A DNA stretch of 64,000 nt from Embiotoca jacksoni (GCA_022577435.1 JAKOON010000003.1:235001-299000); one strand, 5' to 3'. Shown: positions 22,650 through 40,000, numbered from the stretch's first letter. Numbers and translations: made by a program. The notes: generated by a model not told the origin, from the letters alone.

Positions 22650-23451
22650 TCTGAAGTCACAGACATCTGAAAACTGAATGTTTTCTTCTTTTTTTGTAAT
22701 ATTTGTTGTGAATGTTTGTTGACTAAATATATACAAATATAAATCCAGCTGATTTCATCATTTTGTCTAGAAATATTAGGAGCTCTGTGGATACATGATA
22801 TCATGTTCATAACAAGCATTTATAAAGTCAAGATTATTTTATAAATGAGATTACAGCTTCAAAAAACAAAATAAATTTGATAAAAGTCCCATAAATTCTA
22901 TTTAACAGGACAAAAATATGCAAAGCATTAAAATATTTATTTAATCTTTTTGTAAAAACATTTGATTAAAATCATGGAATGTAAAGGCAATAAAACAAAC
23001 AATATTACAAACAATGATTGTGTATATAATATATCAATAATAATAAAAACCTAATTTCATACAGTGCAGTGCATAAAACCAGATGTAAAGAAAGATAAAA
23101 ACAGGAAAATGTACACAAGACAACACATTAATAAAATTCTATATTATATAATATAGAATAAAGCTGAAGACTTTTAAAGTAGTTCAAACTGCAGCGCTTC
23201 AAGTAAAGATGTGCTTTAATCTTTATTTTAAGTGTTTACTGAGAAGCTTCCTGAGATCTCCACACATTAAAAAATTTAAACCTTCCCTGAACACACAATA
23301 GGAAATCATAGATAATCCTACGAGAGGTGCTTCATAAAAACAGACTCTGAAGGTGAAGGCACTAAACGTGTTCAGGAAACATGTTGCTTCATTCAGCAGT
23401 AAACTGCACCTGAGAATCAAGATCCAGAAGAAGATCAGATCTGAATGGATC

Positions 23452-24650
23452 GGATCAGATCAGATCAGAACAGAACAGAACAGAACAACAGAACAGAACA
23501 GAATAGATCAGATCAGATCAGATCAGATCAGATCAGATCAGATCAGAACAACAGAACAGATCAGAACAGAACAGATCAGATCAAAACAGAACAGATCAGA
23601 TCAGATCAGATCAGAACAGATCAGATCAGATCAGATTAGATCAGATCAGAACAGAACAGATCAGATCAAAACAGAACAGATCAGATCAGATTAGATCAGA
23701 ACAGATCAGATCAGATCAGATCAGATCAGAACAACAGAACAGATCAGAACAGAACAGCTCAGATCAAAACAGAACAGATCAGATCAGATCAGATCAGATC
23801 AGAACAGATCAGATCAGATCAGATCAGATCAGATCAGATCACATCAGAACAGAACAGAACAACAGAACAGAACAGATCAGATCAAAACAGAACAGATCAG
23901 ATCAGATCAGATCAGATCAGATCAGAACAGAACAACAGAACAGAACAGATCAGATCAGAACAGAACAGATCAGATCAGATCAGAACAGAACAGAACAGAA
24001 CAACAGAACAGAACAGATCAGATCAGAACAGAACAGAACAGATCAGATCAGATCAGATCAGAACAGAACAGATCAGATCAAAACAGAACAGATCAGATCA
24101 GATCAGAACAGAACAGAACAGAACAACAGAACAGAACAGAATAGATCAGATCAGATCAGAACAACAGAACAGATCAGAACAGAACAGAACAGATCAGATC
24201 AAAACAGAACAGATCAGATCAGATCAGAACAGAACAGAACAACAGAACAGAACAGATCAGATCAGAACAGAACAGAACAGAACAGAACAGATCAGATCAG
24301 ATCAGAACAGAACAGAACAGAACAGATCAGATCAGATCAGATCAGAACAGATCAGAACAGAACAGATCAGATCAAAACAGAACAGAACAGAACAGATCAG
24401 ATCAGATCAGATCATATCAGAACAGATGAGATCAAAACAGAACAGAACAGATCAGATCAGATCAGATCAGATCAGAACAGAACAGAACAGAACAGATCAG
24501 TTCAGATCAAAACAGAACAGATCAGATCAGATCAGATCAGATCAGAACAGATCAGATCAGAACAGAACAGATCAGATCAAAACAGAACAGATCAGATCAG
24601 ATCAGATCAGAACAGATCAGATCAGAATAGATCAGATCAGATCAGATCAG
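23452..24650. repeat. CAGAT/CAGAA pentanucleotide array C
   Basis: Third copy of the pentamer array, 1.2 kb. It shares with B the shortened start (one fewer CAGAA than A) and then differs by small unit losses. It lies downstream of the proximal helz2 terminal exon and would be transcribed if cleavage occurs in block 1. Confidence 0.95.
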
Positions 24651-24948
24651 CTCTGTGAGGTACAACACATTGTTAATCAGAGTAAATCAAAATGAACACA
24701 TCAACCAGAACAAGTGTACATCTCCAGTTTCCTGCTGCTTGGCTCCTCCCAGTGTCTCCTTTTTATGAATAAATCAAATCAAATCAAGTAAAAATAAAAG
24801 TGTATGTCAAACAAAAACAACAGCATCAAGAAGGAACTGTAAACCCTGAATGTGCTTTAAGACAAAAGAGATAAAAACACAAGAATGTAAAATCATTTAT
24901 CAAATAAGAAGCTGCGTCAGTGACATCATCTCCAGTGGACAGAGGACA

Positions 24949-25061
24949 TCAGCTGACACGCTGCACTGAGATGTGTTCGGCCTCGGTGACGGAGCGCTGC
25001 AGCCGGTAGTGTTTCAAGACATGGTTCCATGTTGGACTGCAGCTCAGCAGCTCCTGGTCAC
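24949..25061 (-). CDS. helz2: helz2 terminal exon, proximal copy C
   Basis: Acceptor GTCCTCCAG|GTGACC at 25062; the first two bases complete the Gly codon split at 48967; stop TGA is at 24951-24949. The joined sequence reads GLCIIG-DQELLSCSPTWNHVL and ends EHISVQRVS. This has the shape of known HELZ2 C-termini, where the TRAK motif VI is followed by G-x-x-x-LL/C-x-LW-x-x-L. It is nearest of the three copies to the donor, so it is the most likely in use. Lower confidence in use than in identity, because transcripts are needed to choose between identical copies. Confidence 0.85.
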
Positions 25062-28000
25062 CTGGAGGACACAAACCTGTTATGATGCTCCACAAAGGAC
25101 ACACATGTTATGATGCTCCACAAAGGACACACATGTTATGATGCTCCACAAAGGACACACACGTTATGATGCTCCACAAAGGACACACACGTTATGATGC
25201 TCCACAAAGGACACACACATGTTATGATGCTCCACAAAGGACACACACGTTATGATGCTCCACAAAGGACACACACGTTATGATGCTCCACAAAGGACAC
25301 ACACACGTTATGATGCTCCACAAAGGACACACACATGTTATGATGCTCCACAAAGGACACACACACGTTATGATGCTACACAAAGGACACACCTGTTATG
25401 ATGCTCCACAAAGGACACACCTGTTATGATGCTCCACAAAGGACACACACGTTATGATGCTCCACAAAGGACACACATGTTATGATGCTCCACAAAGGAC
25501 ACACACGTTATGATGCTCCACAAAGGACACACATGTTATGATGCTCCACAAAGGACACACCTGTTATGATGCTCCACAAAGGACACACATGTTATGATGC
25601 TACACAAAGGACACACCTGTTATGATGCTCCACAAAGGACACACATGTTATGATGCTCCACAAAGGACACACCTGTTATGATGCTCCACAAAGGACACAC
25701 ATGTTATGATGCTCCACAAAGGACACACCTGTTATGATGCTCCACAAAGGACACACATGTTATGATGCTCCACAAAGGACACACATGTTATGATGCTCCA
25801 CAAAGGACACACATGTTATGATGCTCCACAAAGGACACACCTGTTATGATGCTCCACAAAGGACACACCTGTTATGATGCTCCACAAAGGACACACATGT
25901 TATGATGCTACACAAAGGACACACTTGTTATGATGCTCCACAAAGGACACACCTGTTATGATGCTACACAAAGGACACACCTGTTATGATGCTCCACAAA
26001 GGACACACACATGTTATGATGCTACACAAAGGACACACACACGTTATGATGCTACACAAAGGACACACCTGTTATGATGCTCCACAAAGGACACACCTGT
26101 TATGATGCTCCACAAAGGACACACACATGTTATGATGCTCCACAAAGGACACACACGTTATGATGCTCCACAAAGGACACACACATGTTATGATGCTCCA
26201 CAAAGGACACACACATGTTATGATGCTCCACAAAGGACACACATGTTATGATGCGCCACAAAGGACACACATGTTATGATGCTACACAAAGGACACACCT
26301 GTTATGATGCTCCACAAAGGACACACATGTTATGATGCTACACAAAGGACACACCTGTTATGATGCTCCACAAAGGACACACATGTTATGATGCTCCACA
26401 AAGGACACACCTGTTATGATGCTCCACAAAGGACACACATGTTATGATGCTACACAAAGGACACACCTGTTATGATGCTCCACAAAGGACACACATGTTA
26501 TGATGCTCCACAAAGGACACACCTGTTATGATGCTCCACAAAGGACACACATGTTATGATGCTCCACAAAGGACACACCTGTTATGATGCTCCACAAAGG
26601 ACACACATGTTATGATGCTCCACAAAGGACACACATGTTATGATGCTCCACAAAGGACACACATGTTATGATGCTCCACAAAGGACACACCTGTTATGAT
26701 GCTCCACAAAGGACACACCTGTTATGATGCTCCACAAAGGACACACATGTTATGATGCTACACAAAGGACACACTTGTTATGATGCTCCACAAAGGACAC
26801 ACCTGTTATGATGCTACACAAAGGACACACCTGTTATGATGCTCCACAAAGGACACACACATGTTATGATGCTACACAAAGGACACACACACGTTATGAT
26901 GCTACACAAAGGACACACCTGTTATGATGCTCCACAAAGGACACACACATGTTATGATGCTCCACAAAGGACACACACGTTATGATGCTCCACAAAGGAC
27001 ACACACATGTTATGATGCTCCACAAAGGACACACACATGTTATGATGCTCCACAAAGGACACACATGTTATGATGCGCCACAAAGGACACACATGTTATG
27101 ATGCTACACAAAGGACACACCTGTTATGATGCTCCACAAAGGACACACATGTTATGATGCTACACAAAGGACACACCTGTTATGATGCTCCACAAAGGAC
27201 ACACCTGTAATGATGCTCCACAAAGGACACACACGTTATGATGCTACACAAAGGACACACAAGTTATGATGCTCCACAAAGGACACACCTGTTATGATGC
27301 TCCACAAAGGACACACGTGTTATGATGCTACACAAAGGACACACACGTTATGATGCTCCACAAAGGACACACACACGTTATGATGCTCCACAAAGGACAC
27401 ACCTGTTATGATGCTACACAAAGGACACACACGTTATGATGCTCCACAAAGGACACACACGTTATGATGCTACACAAAGGACACACCTGTTATGATTCTC
27501 CACAAAGGACACACATGTTATGATGCTCCACAAAGGACACACACGTTATGATGCTACACAAAGGACACACACACGTTATGATGCTCCACAAAGGACACAC
27601 CTGTTATGATGCTACACAAAGGACACACACGTTATGATGCTCCACAAAGGACACACACACGTAATGATGCTCCACAAAGGACACACACACGTTATGATGC
27701 TCCACAAAGGACACACACGTTATGATGCTGCACAAAGGACAGACATGTTATGATGCTCCACAAAGGACACACACATTATGATGCTCCCCAAAGGACACAC
27801 ACGTTATGATGCTACACAAAGGACACACACACGTTATGATGCTCCACAAAGGACACACCTGTTATGATGCTACACAAAGGACACACACGTTATGATGCTC
27901 CACAAAGGACACACCTGTTATGATGCTCCCCAAAGGACACACACGTAATGATGCTCCACAAAGGACACACACACGTTATGATGCTCCACAAAGGACACAC

Positions 28001-31000
28001 ACGTTATGATGCTGCACAAAGGACAGACATGTTATGATGCTCCACAAAGGACACACATGTTATGATGCTCCCCAAAGGACACACACGTTATGATGCTCCA
28101 CAAAGGACAGACATGTTATGATGCTCCACAAAGGACAGACATGTTATGATGCTACACAAAGGACACACACACGTTATGATGCTACACAAAGGACACACCT
28201 GTTATGATGCTCCACAAAGGACACACACATGTTATGATGCTCCACAAAGGACACACACGTTATGATGCTCCACAAAGGACACACACATGTTATGATGCTA
28301 CATAAAGGACACACACATGTTATGATGCTCCACAAAGGACACACACATGTTATGATGCTACACAAAGGACACACACACGTTATGATGCTACACAAAGGAC
28401 ACACCTGTTATGATGCTCCACAAACGACACACATGTTATGATGCTCCACAAAGGACACACACATGTTATGATGCTCCACAAAGGACACACACGTTATGAT
28501 GCTCCACAAAGGACACACACGTTATGATGCTCCACAAAGGACACACACATGTTATGATGCTCCAGAAAGGACACACGTTATGATGCGCCACAAAGGACAC
28601 ACATGTTATGATGCTACACAAAGGACACACCTGTTATGATGCTCCACAAAGGACACACATGTTATGATGCTACACAAAGGACACACCTGTTATGATGCTC
28701 CACAAAGGACACACCTGTAATGATGCTCCACAAAGGACACACACGTTATGATGCTACACAAAGGACACACACGTTATGATGCTCCACAAAGGACACACCT
28801 GTTATGATGCTCCACAAAGGACACACGTGTAATGATGCTACACAAAGGACACACACGTTATGATGCTACACAAAGGACACACACACGTTATGATGCTCCA
28901 CAAAGGACACACACACGTTATGATGCTCCACAAAGGACACACACGTTATGATGCTACACAAAGGACACACACACGTTATGATGCTCCACAAAGGACACAC
29001 ACGTTATGATGCTCCACAAAGGACACACACGTTATGATGCTACACAAAGGACAAACATTTTATGATGCTCCACAAAGGATACACACGTTATGATGCTCCG
29101 CAAAGGACACACATGTTATGATGCTCCACAAAGGACACACATGTTATGATGCTCCACAAAGGACAGACATGTTATGATGCTACACAAAGGACACACACGT
29201 TATGATGCTCCACAAAGGACACACACGTTATGATGCTCCACAAAGGACACACATGTTATGATGCTCCACAGAGGACACACACATGTTATGATGCTCCACA
29301 AAGGACACACACGTTATGATGCTCCACAAAGGACACACACGTTATGATGCTCCACAAAGGACAAACATTTTATGATGCTCCACAAAGGATACACACGTTA
29401 TGATGCTCCGCAAAGGACACACATGTTATGATGCTCCACAAAGGACACACACATGTTATGATGCTCCACAAAGGACACACACGTTATGATGCTCCACAAA
29501 GGACACACACGTTATGATGCTCCACAAAGGACACACATGTTATGATGCTCCACAAAGGACACACATGTTATGATGCTCCACAAAGGACACACACATGTTA
29601 TGATACTCCACAAAGGACACACACATGTTATGATGCTACACAAAGGACACACACATGTTATGATGCTCCACAAAGGACACACACGTTATGATGCTACACA
29701 AAGGACACACACACGTTATGATGCTCCACAAAGGACACACATGTTATGATGCTCCACAAAGGACACACACGTAATGATGCTCCACAAAGGACACACACAC
29801 GTTATGATGCTCCACAAAGGACACACCTGTTATGATGCTACACAAAGGACACACACGTTATGATGCTCCACAAAGGACACACACACGTTATGATGCTCCA
29901 CAAAGGACACACCTGTTATGATGCTACACAAAGGACACACACGTTATGATGCTCCACAAAGGACACACACGTTATGATGCTACACAAAGGACACACCTGT
30001 TATGATGCTCCACAAACGACACACATGTTATGATGCTCCACAAAGGACACACCTGTTATGATGCTACACAAAGGACACACACGTTATGATGCTCCACAAA
30101 GGACACACACATGTTATGATGCTCCACAAAGGACACACACGTTATGATGCTCCACAAAGGACACACCTGTTATGATGCTACACAAAGGACACACACGTTA
30201 TGATGCTCCACAAAGGACACACACGTTATGATGCTACACAAAGGACACACCTGTTATGATGCTCCACAAACGACACACATGTTATGATGCTCCACAAAGG
30301 ACACACACATGTTATGATGCTCCACAAAGGACACACCTGTTATGATGCTACACAAAGGACACAGACGTAATGATGCTCCACAAAGGACACACACACGTTA
30401 TGATGCTCCACAAAGGACACACCTGTTATGATGCTACACAAAGGACACACACGTTATGATGCTCCACAAAGGACACACACATGTTATGATGCTCCACAAA
30501 GGACACACACGTTATGATGCTACACAAAGGACACACCTGTTATGATTCTCCACAAAGGACACACCTGTAATGATGCTCCACAAAGGACACACACGTTATG
30601 ATGCTACACAAAGGACACACACACGTTATGATGCTCCACAAAGGACACACCTGTTATGATGCTACACAAAGGACACACACGTTATGATGCTCCACAAAGG
30701 ACACACCTGTTATGATGCTCCACAAAGGACACACACGTAATGATGCTCCACAAAGGACACACACACGTTATGATGCTGCACAAAGGACAGACATGTTATG
30801 ATGCTCCACAAAGGACACACCTGTTATGATGCTCCACAAAGGACACACACATTATGATGCTCCCCAAAGGACACACACGTTATGATGCTACACAAAGGAC
30901 ACACACACGTTATGATGCTCCACAAAGGACACACCTGTTATGATGCTCCCCAAAGGACACACACGTAATGATGCTCCACAAAGGACACACACACGTTATG

Positions 31001-34000
31001 ATGCTCCACAAAGGACACACACGTTATGATGCTGCACAAAGGACAGACATGTTATGATGCTCCACAAAGGACACACACGTTATGATGCTCCACAAAGGAC
31101 AGACATGTTATGATGCTCCACAAAGGACAGACATGTTATGATGCTCCACAAAGGACAGACATGTTATGATGCTCCACAAAGGACAGACATGTTATGATGC
31201 TCCCCAAAGGACACACACGTTATGATGCTCCGCAAAGGACACACACGTTATGATGCTCCACAAAGGACACACATGTTATGATGCTCCACAAAGGACACAC
31301 ATGTTATGATGCTCCACAAAGGACACACACATGTTATGATACTCCACAAAGGACACACACATGTTATGATGCTACGCAAAGGACACACACATGTTATGAT
31401 GCTCCACAAAAGACACACACGTTATGATGCTACACAAAGGACACACACGTTATGATGCTCCACAAAGGACACACACATGTTATGATGCTCCACAAAAAAC
31501 ACACACATGTTATGATGCTCCACAAAGGACACACACATGTTATGATGCTACACAAAGGACACACACATGTTATGATGCTCCACAAAGGACACACACATGT
31601 TATGATGCTCCACAAAGGACACACACGTTATGATGCTCCACAAAGGACACACATGTTATGATGCTCCACAAAGGACACACACATGTTATGATGCTACACA
31701 AAGTACACACATGTTATGATGCTCCGCAAAGGACACACATGTTATGATGCTCCACAAAGGACACACACATGTTATGATGCTACACAAAGGACACACATGT
31801 TATGATGCTCCACAAAGGACACACATGTTATGATGCTCCACAAAGGACAGACATGTTATGATGCTACACAAAGGACACACACGTTATGATGCTCCACAAA
31901 GGACACACACGTTATGATGCTCCACAAAGGACACACATGTTATGATGCTCCACAGAGGACACACACGTTATGATGCTCCACAAAGGACACACATGTTATG
32001 ATGCTCCACAAAGGACACACATGTTATGATGCTCCACAAAGGACACACACATGTTATGATACTCCACAAAGGACACACACATGTTATGATGCTACACAAA
32101 GGACACACACATGTTATGATGCTCCACAAAAGACACACACGTTATGATGCTACACAAAGGACACACACGTTATGATGCTACACAAAGGACACACATGTTA
32201 TGATGCTCCACAAAGGACACACACGTTATGATGCTCCACAAAGGACACACACGTTATGATGCTCCACAAAGGACACACATGTTATGATGCTCCACAAAGG
32301 ACACACACATGTTATGATGCTACACAAAGGACACACACATGTTATGATGCTCCACAAAGGACACACACATTTTATGATGCTCCACAAAGGACACACACGT
32401 TATGATGCTCCACAGAGGACACACACGTTATGATGCTCCACAAAGGACACACACATGTTATGATGCTCCACAGAGGACACACACGTTATGATGCTCCACA
32501 AAGGACACACACGTTATGATGCTCCACAGAGGACACACACGTTATGATGCTCCACAAAGGACACACACATGTTATGATGCTCCACAAAGGACACACACGT
32601 TATGATGCTACACAAAGGACACACACACGTTATGATGCTACACAAAGGACACACACACGTTATGATGCTACACAAAGGACACACACACGTGTTATGATGC
32701 TACAGAAAAGACACACACGTTATGATGCTACAGAAAAGACACACACAAGTTATGATGCTACACAAAGGACACACACGTTATGATTCTACACAAAGGACAC
32801 ACACACGTGTTATGATGCTACAGAAAAGACAAACACACGTTATGATGCTCCACAAAGGACACACACGTTATGATGCTCCACAAAGGACACACACACGTTA
32901 TTATGCTCCACAAAGGACACACACGTTATGATGCTACACAAAGGACACACACACGTTATGATGCTCCACAAAGGACACACCTGTTATGATGCTACACAAA
33001 GGACACACACGTTATGATGCTCCACAAAGGACACACCTGTTATGATGCTCCACAAAGGACACACACGTAATGATGCTCCACAAAGGACACACACACGTTA
33101 TGATGCTCCACAAAGGACACACACGTTATGATGCTGCACAAAGGACAGACATGTTATGATGCTCCACAAAGGACACACACATTATGATGCTCCCCAAAGG
33201 ACACACACGTTATGATGCTACACAAAGGACACACACACGTTATGATGCTCCACAAAGGACACACCTGTTATGATGCTCCCCAAAGGTCACACACGTAATG
33301 ATGCTCCACAAAGGACACACACACGTTATGATGCTCCACAAAGGACACACACGTTATGATGCTGCACAAAGGACAGACATGTTATGATGCTCCACAAAGG
33401 ACACACATGTTATGATGCTCCCCAAAGGACACACACGTTATGATGCTCCGCAAAGGACACACATGTTATGATGCTCCACAAAGGACACACATGTTATGAT
33501 GCTCCACAAAGGACACACACATGTTATGATACTCCACAAAGGACACACACATGTTATGATGCTACGCAAAGGACACACACATGTTATGATGCTCCACAAA
33601 AGACACACACGTTATGATGCTACACAAAGGACACACACGTTATGATGCTACACAAAGGACACACATGTTATGATGCTCCACAAAGGACACACACGTTATG
33701 ATGCTCCACAAAGGACACACATGTTATGATGCTCCACAAAGGACACACACATGTTATGATGCTCCACAAAGGACACACACATGTTATGATGCTCCACAAA
33801 AAACACACACATGTTATGATGCTCCACAAAGGACACACACATGTTATGATGCTACACAAAGGACACACACATGTTATGATGCTCCACAAAGGACACACAC
33901 ATGTTATGATGCTCCACAAAGGACACACACATGTTATGATGCTACACAAAGGACACACACATGTTATGATGCTCCACAAAGGACACACACACGTTATGAT

Positions 34001-37000
34001 GCTCCACAAAGGACACACATGTTATGATGCTCCACAAAGGACACACACATGTTATGATGCTACACAAAGGACACACACATGTTATGATGCTCCACAAAGG
34101 ACACACACACGTTATGATGCTCCACAAAGGACACACATGTTATGATGCTCCACAAAGGACACACACGTTATGATGCTCCACAAAGGACACACACATGTTA
34201 TGATGCTCCACAAAGGACACACACGTTATGATGCTCCACAAAGGACACACACATGTTATGATGCTACACAAAGGACAAACATTTTATGATGCTCCACAAA
34301 GGATACACACGTTATGATGCTCCGCAAAGGACACACATGTTATGATGCTCCACAAAGGACACACACATGTTATGATGCTACACAAAGGACACACATGTTA
34401 TGATGCTCCACAAAGGACACACATGTTATGATGCTCCACAAAGGACAGACATGTTATGATGCTACACAAAGGACACACACGTTATGATGCTCCACAAAGG
34501 ACACACACGTTATGATGCTCCACAAAGGACACACATGTTATGATGCTCCACAGAGGACACACACATGTTATGATGCTCCACAAAGGACACACACGTTATG
34601 ATGCTCCACAAAGGACACACACGTTATGATGCTCCACAAAGGACAAACATTTTATGATGCTCCACAAAGGACACACACATTATGATGCTCCCCAAAGGAC
34701 ACACACGTAATGATGCTCCACAAAGGACACACACACGTTATGATGCTCCACAAAGGACACACACGTTATGATGCTGCACAAAGGACAGACATGTTATGAT
34801 GCTCCACAAAGGACACACATGTTATGATGCTCCCCAAAGGACACACACGTTATGATGCTCCGCAAAGGACACACCCGTTATGATGCTCCACAAAGGACAC
34901 ACATGTTATGATGCTCCACAAAGGACACACATGTTATGATGCTCCACAAAGGACACACACATGTTATGATACTCCACAAAGGACACACACATGTTATGAT
35001 GCTACGCAAAGGACACACACATGTTATGATGCTCCACAAAAGACACACACGTTATGATGCTACACAAAGGACACACACGTTATGATGCTACACAAAGGAC
35101 ACACATGTTATGATGCTCCACAAAGGACACACACGTTATGATGCTCCACAAAAAACACACACATGTTATGATGCTCCACAAAGGACACACACATGTTATG
35201 ATGCTCCACAAAGGACACACACATGTTATGATGCTCCACAAAGGACACACACATGTTATGATGCTCCACAAAGGACACACACGTTATGATGCTCCACAAA
35301 GGACACACATGTTATGATGCTCCACAAAGGACACACACGTTATGATGCTCCACAAAGGACACACACATGTTATGATGCTCCACAAAGGACACACACGTTA
35401 TGATGCTCCACAAAGGACACACACATGTTATGATGCTACACAAAGGACAAACATTTTATGATGCTCCACAAAGGATACACACGTTATGATGCTCCGCAAA
35501 GGACACACATGTTATGATGCTCCACAAAGGACACACACATGTTATGATGCTACACAAAGGACACACATGTTATGATGCTCCACAAAGGACACACATGTTA
35601 TGATGCTCCACAAAGGACAGACATGTTATGATGCTACACAAAGGACACACACGTTATGATGCTCCACAAAGGACACACACGTTATGATGCTCCACAAAGG
35701 ACACACATGTTATGATGCTCCACAGAGGACACACACATGTTATGATGCTCCACAAAGGACACACACGTTATGATGCTCCACAAAGGACACACACGTTATG
35801 ATGCTCCACAAAGGACAAACATTTTATGATGCTCCACAAAGGATACACACGTTATGATGCTCCGCAAAGGACACACATGTTATGATGCTCCACAAAGGAC
35901 ACACACATGTTATGATGCTCCACAAAGGACACACACGTTATGATGCTCCACAAAGGACACACACGTTATGATGCTCCACAAAGGACACACATGTTATGAT
36001 GCTCCACAAAGGACACACATGTTATGATGCTCCACAAAGGACACACACATGTTATGATACTCCACAAAGGACACACACATGTTATGATGCTACACAAAGG
36101 ACACACACATGTTATGATGCTCCACAAAAGACACACACGTTATGATGCTACACAAAGGACACACACGTTATGATGCTACACAAAGGACACACATGTTATG
36201 ATGCTCCACAAAGCACACACGTTATGATGCTCCACAAAGGACACACACGTTATGATGCTCCACAAAGGACACACATGTTATGATGCTCCACAAAGGACAC
36301 ACACATGTTATGATGCTACACAAAGGACACACACATGTTATGATGCTCCACAAAGGACACACACATGTTATGATGCTACACAAAGGACACACACATGTTA
36401 TGATGCTCCACAAAGGACACACACATGTTATGATGCTCCACAAAGGACACACACGTTATGATGCTCCACAAAGGACACACATGTTATGATGCTCCACAAA
36501 GAACACACACATGTTATGATGCTACACAAAGGACAAACATGTTATGATGCTCCACAAAGGACACACACGTTATGATGCTCCACAGAGGACACACACGTTA
36601 TGATGCTCCACAAAGGACACACACGTTATGATGCTCCACAGAGGACACACACGTTATGATGCTCCACAAAGGACACACACATGTTATGATGCTCCACAAA
36701 GGACACACACGTTATGATGCTCCACAAAGGACACACACGTTATGATGCTCCACAGAGGACACACACGTTATGATGCTCCACAAAGAACACACACACGTTA
36801 TGATGCTCCACAGAGGACACACACGTTATGATGCTCCACAAAGGACACACACATGTTATGATGCTACACAAAGGACACACATGTTATGATGCTCCACAAA
36901 GGACACACACATGTTATGATGCTCCACAAAGGACACACACATGTTATGATGCTCCACAAAGGACACACACGTTATGATGCTCCACAAAGGACACACACAT

Positions 37001-40000
37001 GTTATGATGGTCCACAAAGGACACACAAATGTTATGATGCTACAGAAAAGACACAACACGTTATGATGCTATACAAAGGACACACACACGTTATGATGCT
37101 ACACAAAGGACACACACACGTTATGATGCTACACAAAGGACACACACACGTGTTATGATGCTACAGAAAAGACACACGTTATGATGCTACAGAAAAGACA
37201 CACACAAGTTATGATGCTACACAAAGGACACACACGTTATGATTCTACACAAAGGACACACACACGTGTTATGATGCTACAGAAAAGACACACACACGTT
37301 ATGATGCTCCACAAAGGACACACACGTTATGATGCTCCACAAAGGACACACACATGTTATGATGCTCCACAAAGGACACACACACGTTATTATGCTCCAC
37401 AAAGGACACACATGTTATGATGCTCCACAAAGGACACACATGTTATGATGCTCCACAAAGGACACACACACGTCATGATGCTACACAAAGGACACACACA
37501 CGTTATGATGCTACACAAAGGACACACACACGTGTTATGATGCTACAGAAAAGACACACACGTTATGATGCTACAGAAAAGACACACACACGTTTTGATG
37601 CTACATAAAGGACACACACACGTTATGATGCTCCACAAAGGACACACACATGTTATGATGCTCCACAAAGGACACACACATGTTATGATGCTCCACAAGG
37701 GACACACACACGTTGTGATGCTCCACAAAGGACACACACACGTTGTGATGCTCCACAAAGGACACACACATGTTATGATGCTCCACAAAGGACACACACA
37801 CGTTATGATGCTCCACAAAGGACACACACACGATATGATGCTCCACAAAGGACAGACACATGTTGTGATGCTCCACAAAGGACACACACAAGTTATGATG
37901 CTACACAAAGGACACACACACGTTATGATGCTCCACAAAGGACACACACAAGTTATGATGCTACACAAAGGACACACACATGTGATGATGCTCCACAAAG
38001 GACACACACGTTGTGATGCTACACAAAGGACACACACACGTTATGATGCTCCACAAAGGACACACACATGTTATGATGCTCCACAAAGGACACACACACG
38101 TTATGATGCTCCACAAAGGACACACACATGTTATGATGCTCCACAAAGGACACACACACGTTATGATGCTCCACAAAGGACACACACACGTTTTGATGCT
38201 ACAAAAAGGACACACACATGTTATGATGGTCCACAAAGGACACACACACGTTATTATGCTCCACAAAGGACACACATGTTATGATGCTCCACAAAGGACA
38301 CACATGTTATGATGCTCCACAAAGGACACACACACGTCATGATGCTACACAAAGGACACACACACGTTATGATGCTACACAAAGGACACACACACGTGTT
38401 ATGATGCTACAGAAAAGACACACACGTTATGATGCTACAGAAAAGACACACACACGTTTTGATGCTACAAAAAGGACACACACACGTTATGATGCTCCAC
38501 AAAGGACACACACACGTTATGATGCTCCACAAAGGACACACACACGTTATGATGCTACACAAAGGACACACACATGTGATGATGCTCCACAAGGGACACA
38601 CACACGTTGTGATGCTCCACAAAGGACACACACGTTGTGATGCTCCACAAAGGACACACACATGTTATGATGCTCCACAAAGGACACACACACGTTATGA
38701 TGCTCCACAAAGGACACACACACGTTATGATGCTCCACAAAGGACACACACATGTTATGATGCTCCACAAAGGACACACACACGTTATGATGCTCCACAA
38801 AGGACACACACATGTGATGATGCTCCACAAGGGACACACACACGTTGTGATGCTCCACAAAGGACACACACGTTGTGATGCTCCACAAAGGACACACACA
38901 TGTTATGATGCTCCACAAAGGACACACACACGTTATGATGCTCCACAAAGGACACACACACGCTATGATGCTCCACAAAGGACACACACGTTATGATGCT
39001 CCACAAAGGACACACACACGTTATGATGCTACACAAAGGACACACACACGCTATGATGCTCCACAAAGGACACACACGTTATGATGCTACACAAAGGACA
39101 CACACATGTTGTGATGCTCCACAAAGGACACACACATGTTATGATGCTCCACAAAGGACACACACGTTATGATGCTCCACAAAGGACACACACGTTGTGA
39201 TGCTCCACAAAGGACACACACATGTTATGATGCTCCACAAAGGACACACACACGTTATGATGCTCCACAAAGGACACACACACGTTATGATGCTACAGAA
39301 AAGACACACAGATGTTATGATGCTACAGAAAAGACACACACACGTTATGATGCTACACAAAGGACACACACACGTTATGATGCTACAGAAAGGACACACA
39401 AACGTTATGATGCTACACAAAGGACACACACATTATGATGCTACAGAAAAGACACACACATGTTATGATGCTCCACAAAGAACACACACTTTATGATGCT
39501 ACACAAAGGACACACACACGTTATGATGCTACACAAAGGACACACACATGTTATGATGCTCCACAAAGGACACACACACGTTATGATGCTACACAAAGGA
39601 CACACATGTTTTGATGCTCCACAAAGGACACACACACGTTATGATGCTACACAAAGGACACACACATGTTATGATGCTCCACAAAGGACACACACATGTT
39701 ATGATGCTCCACAAAGGACACACATGTTATGATGCTCCACAAAGGACACACACATGTTATGATGCTCCACAAAGGACAGACATGTTATGATGCTCCACAA
39801 AGGACAGACATGTTATGATGCTCCACAAAGGACAGACATGTTATGATGCTCCACAAAAGACACACATGTCATGATGCTCCACAAAGGACACACACGTTAT
39901 GATGCTCCACAAAGGACACACATGTTTTGATGCTCCACAAAGGACACACACATGTTATGATGCTCCACAAAGGACACACACATGTTATGATGCTCCACAA

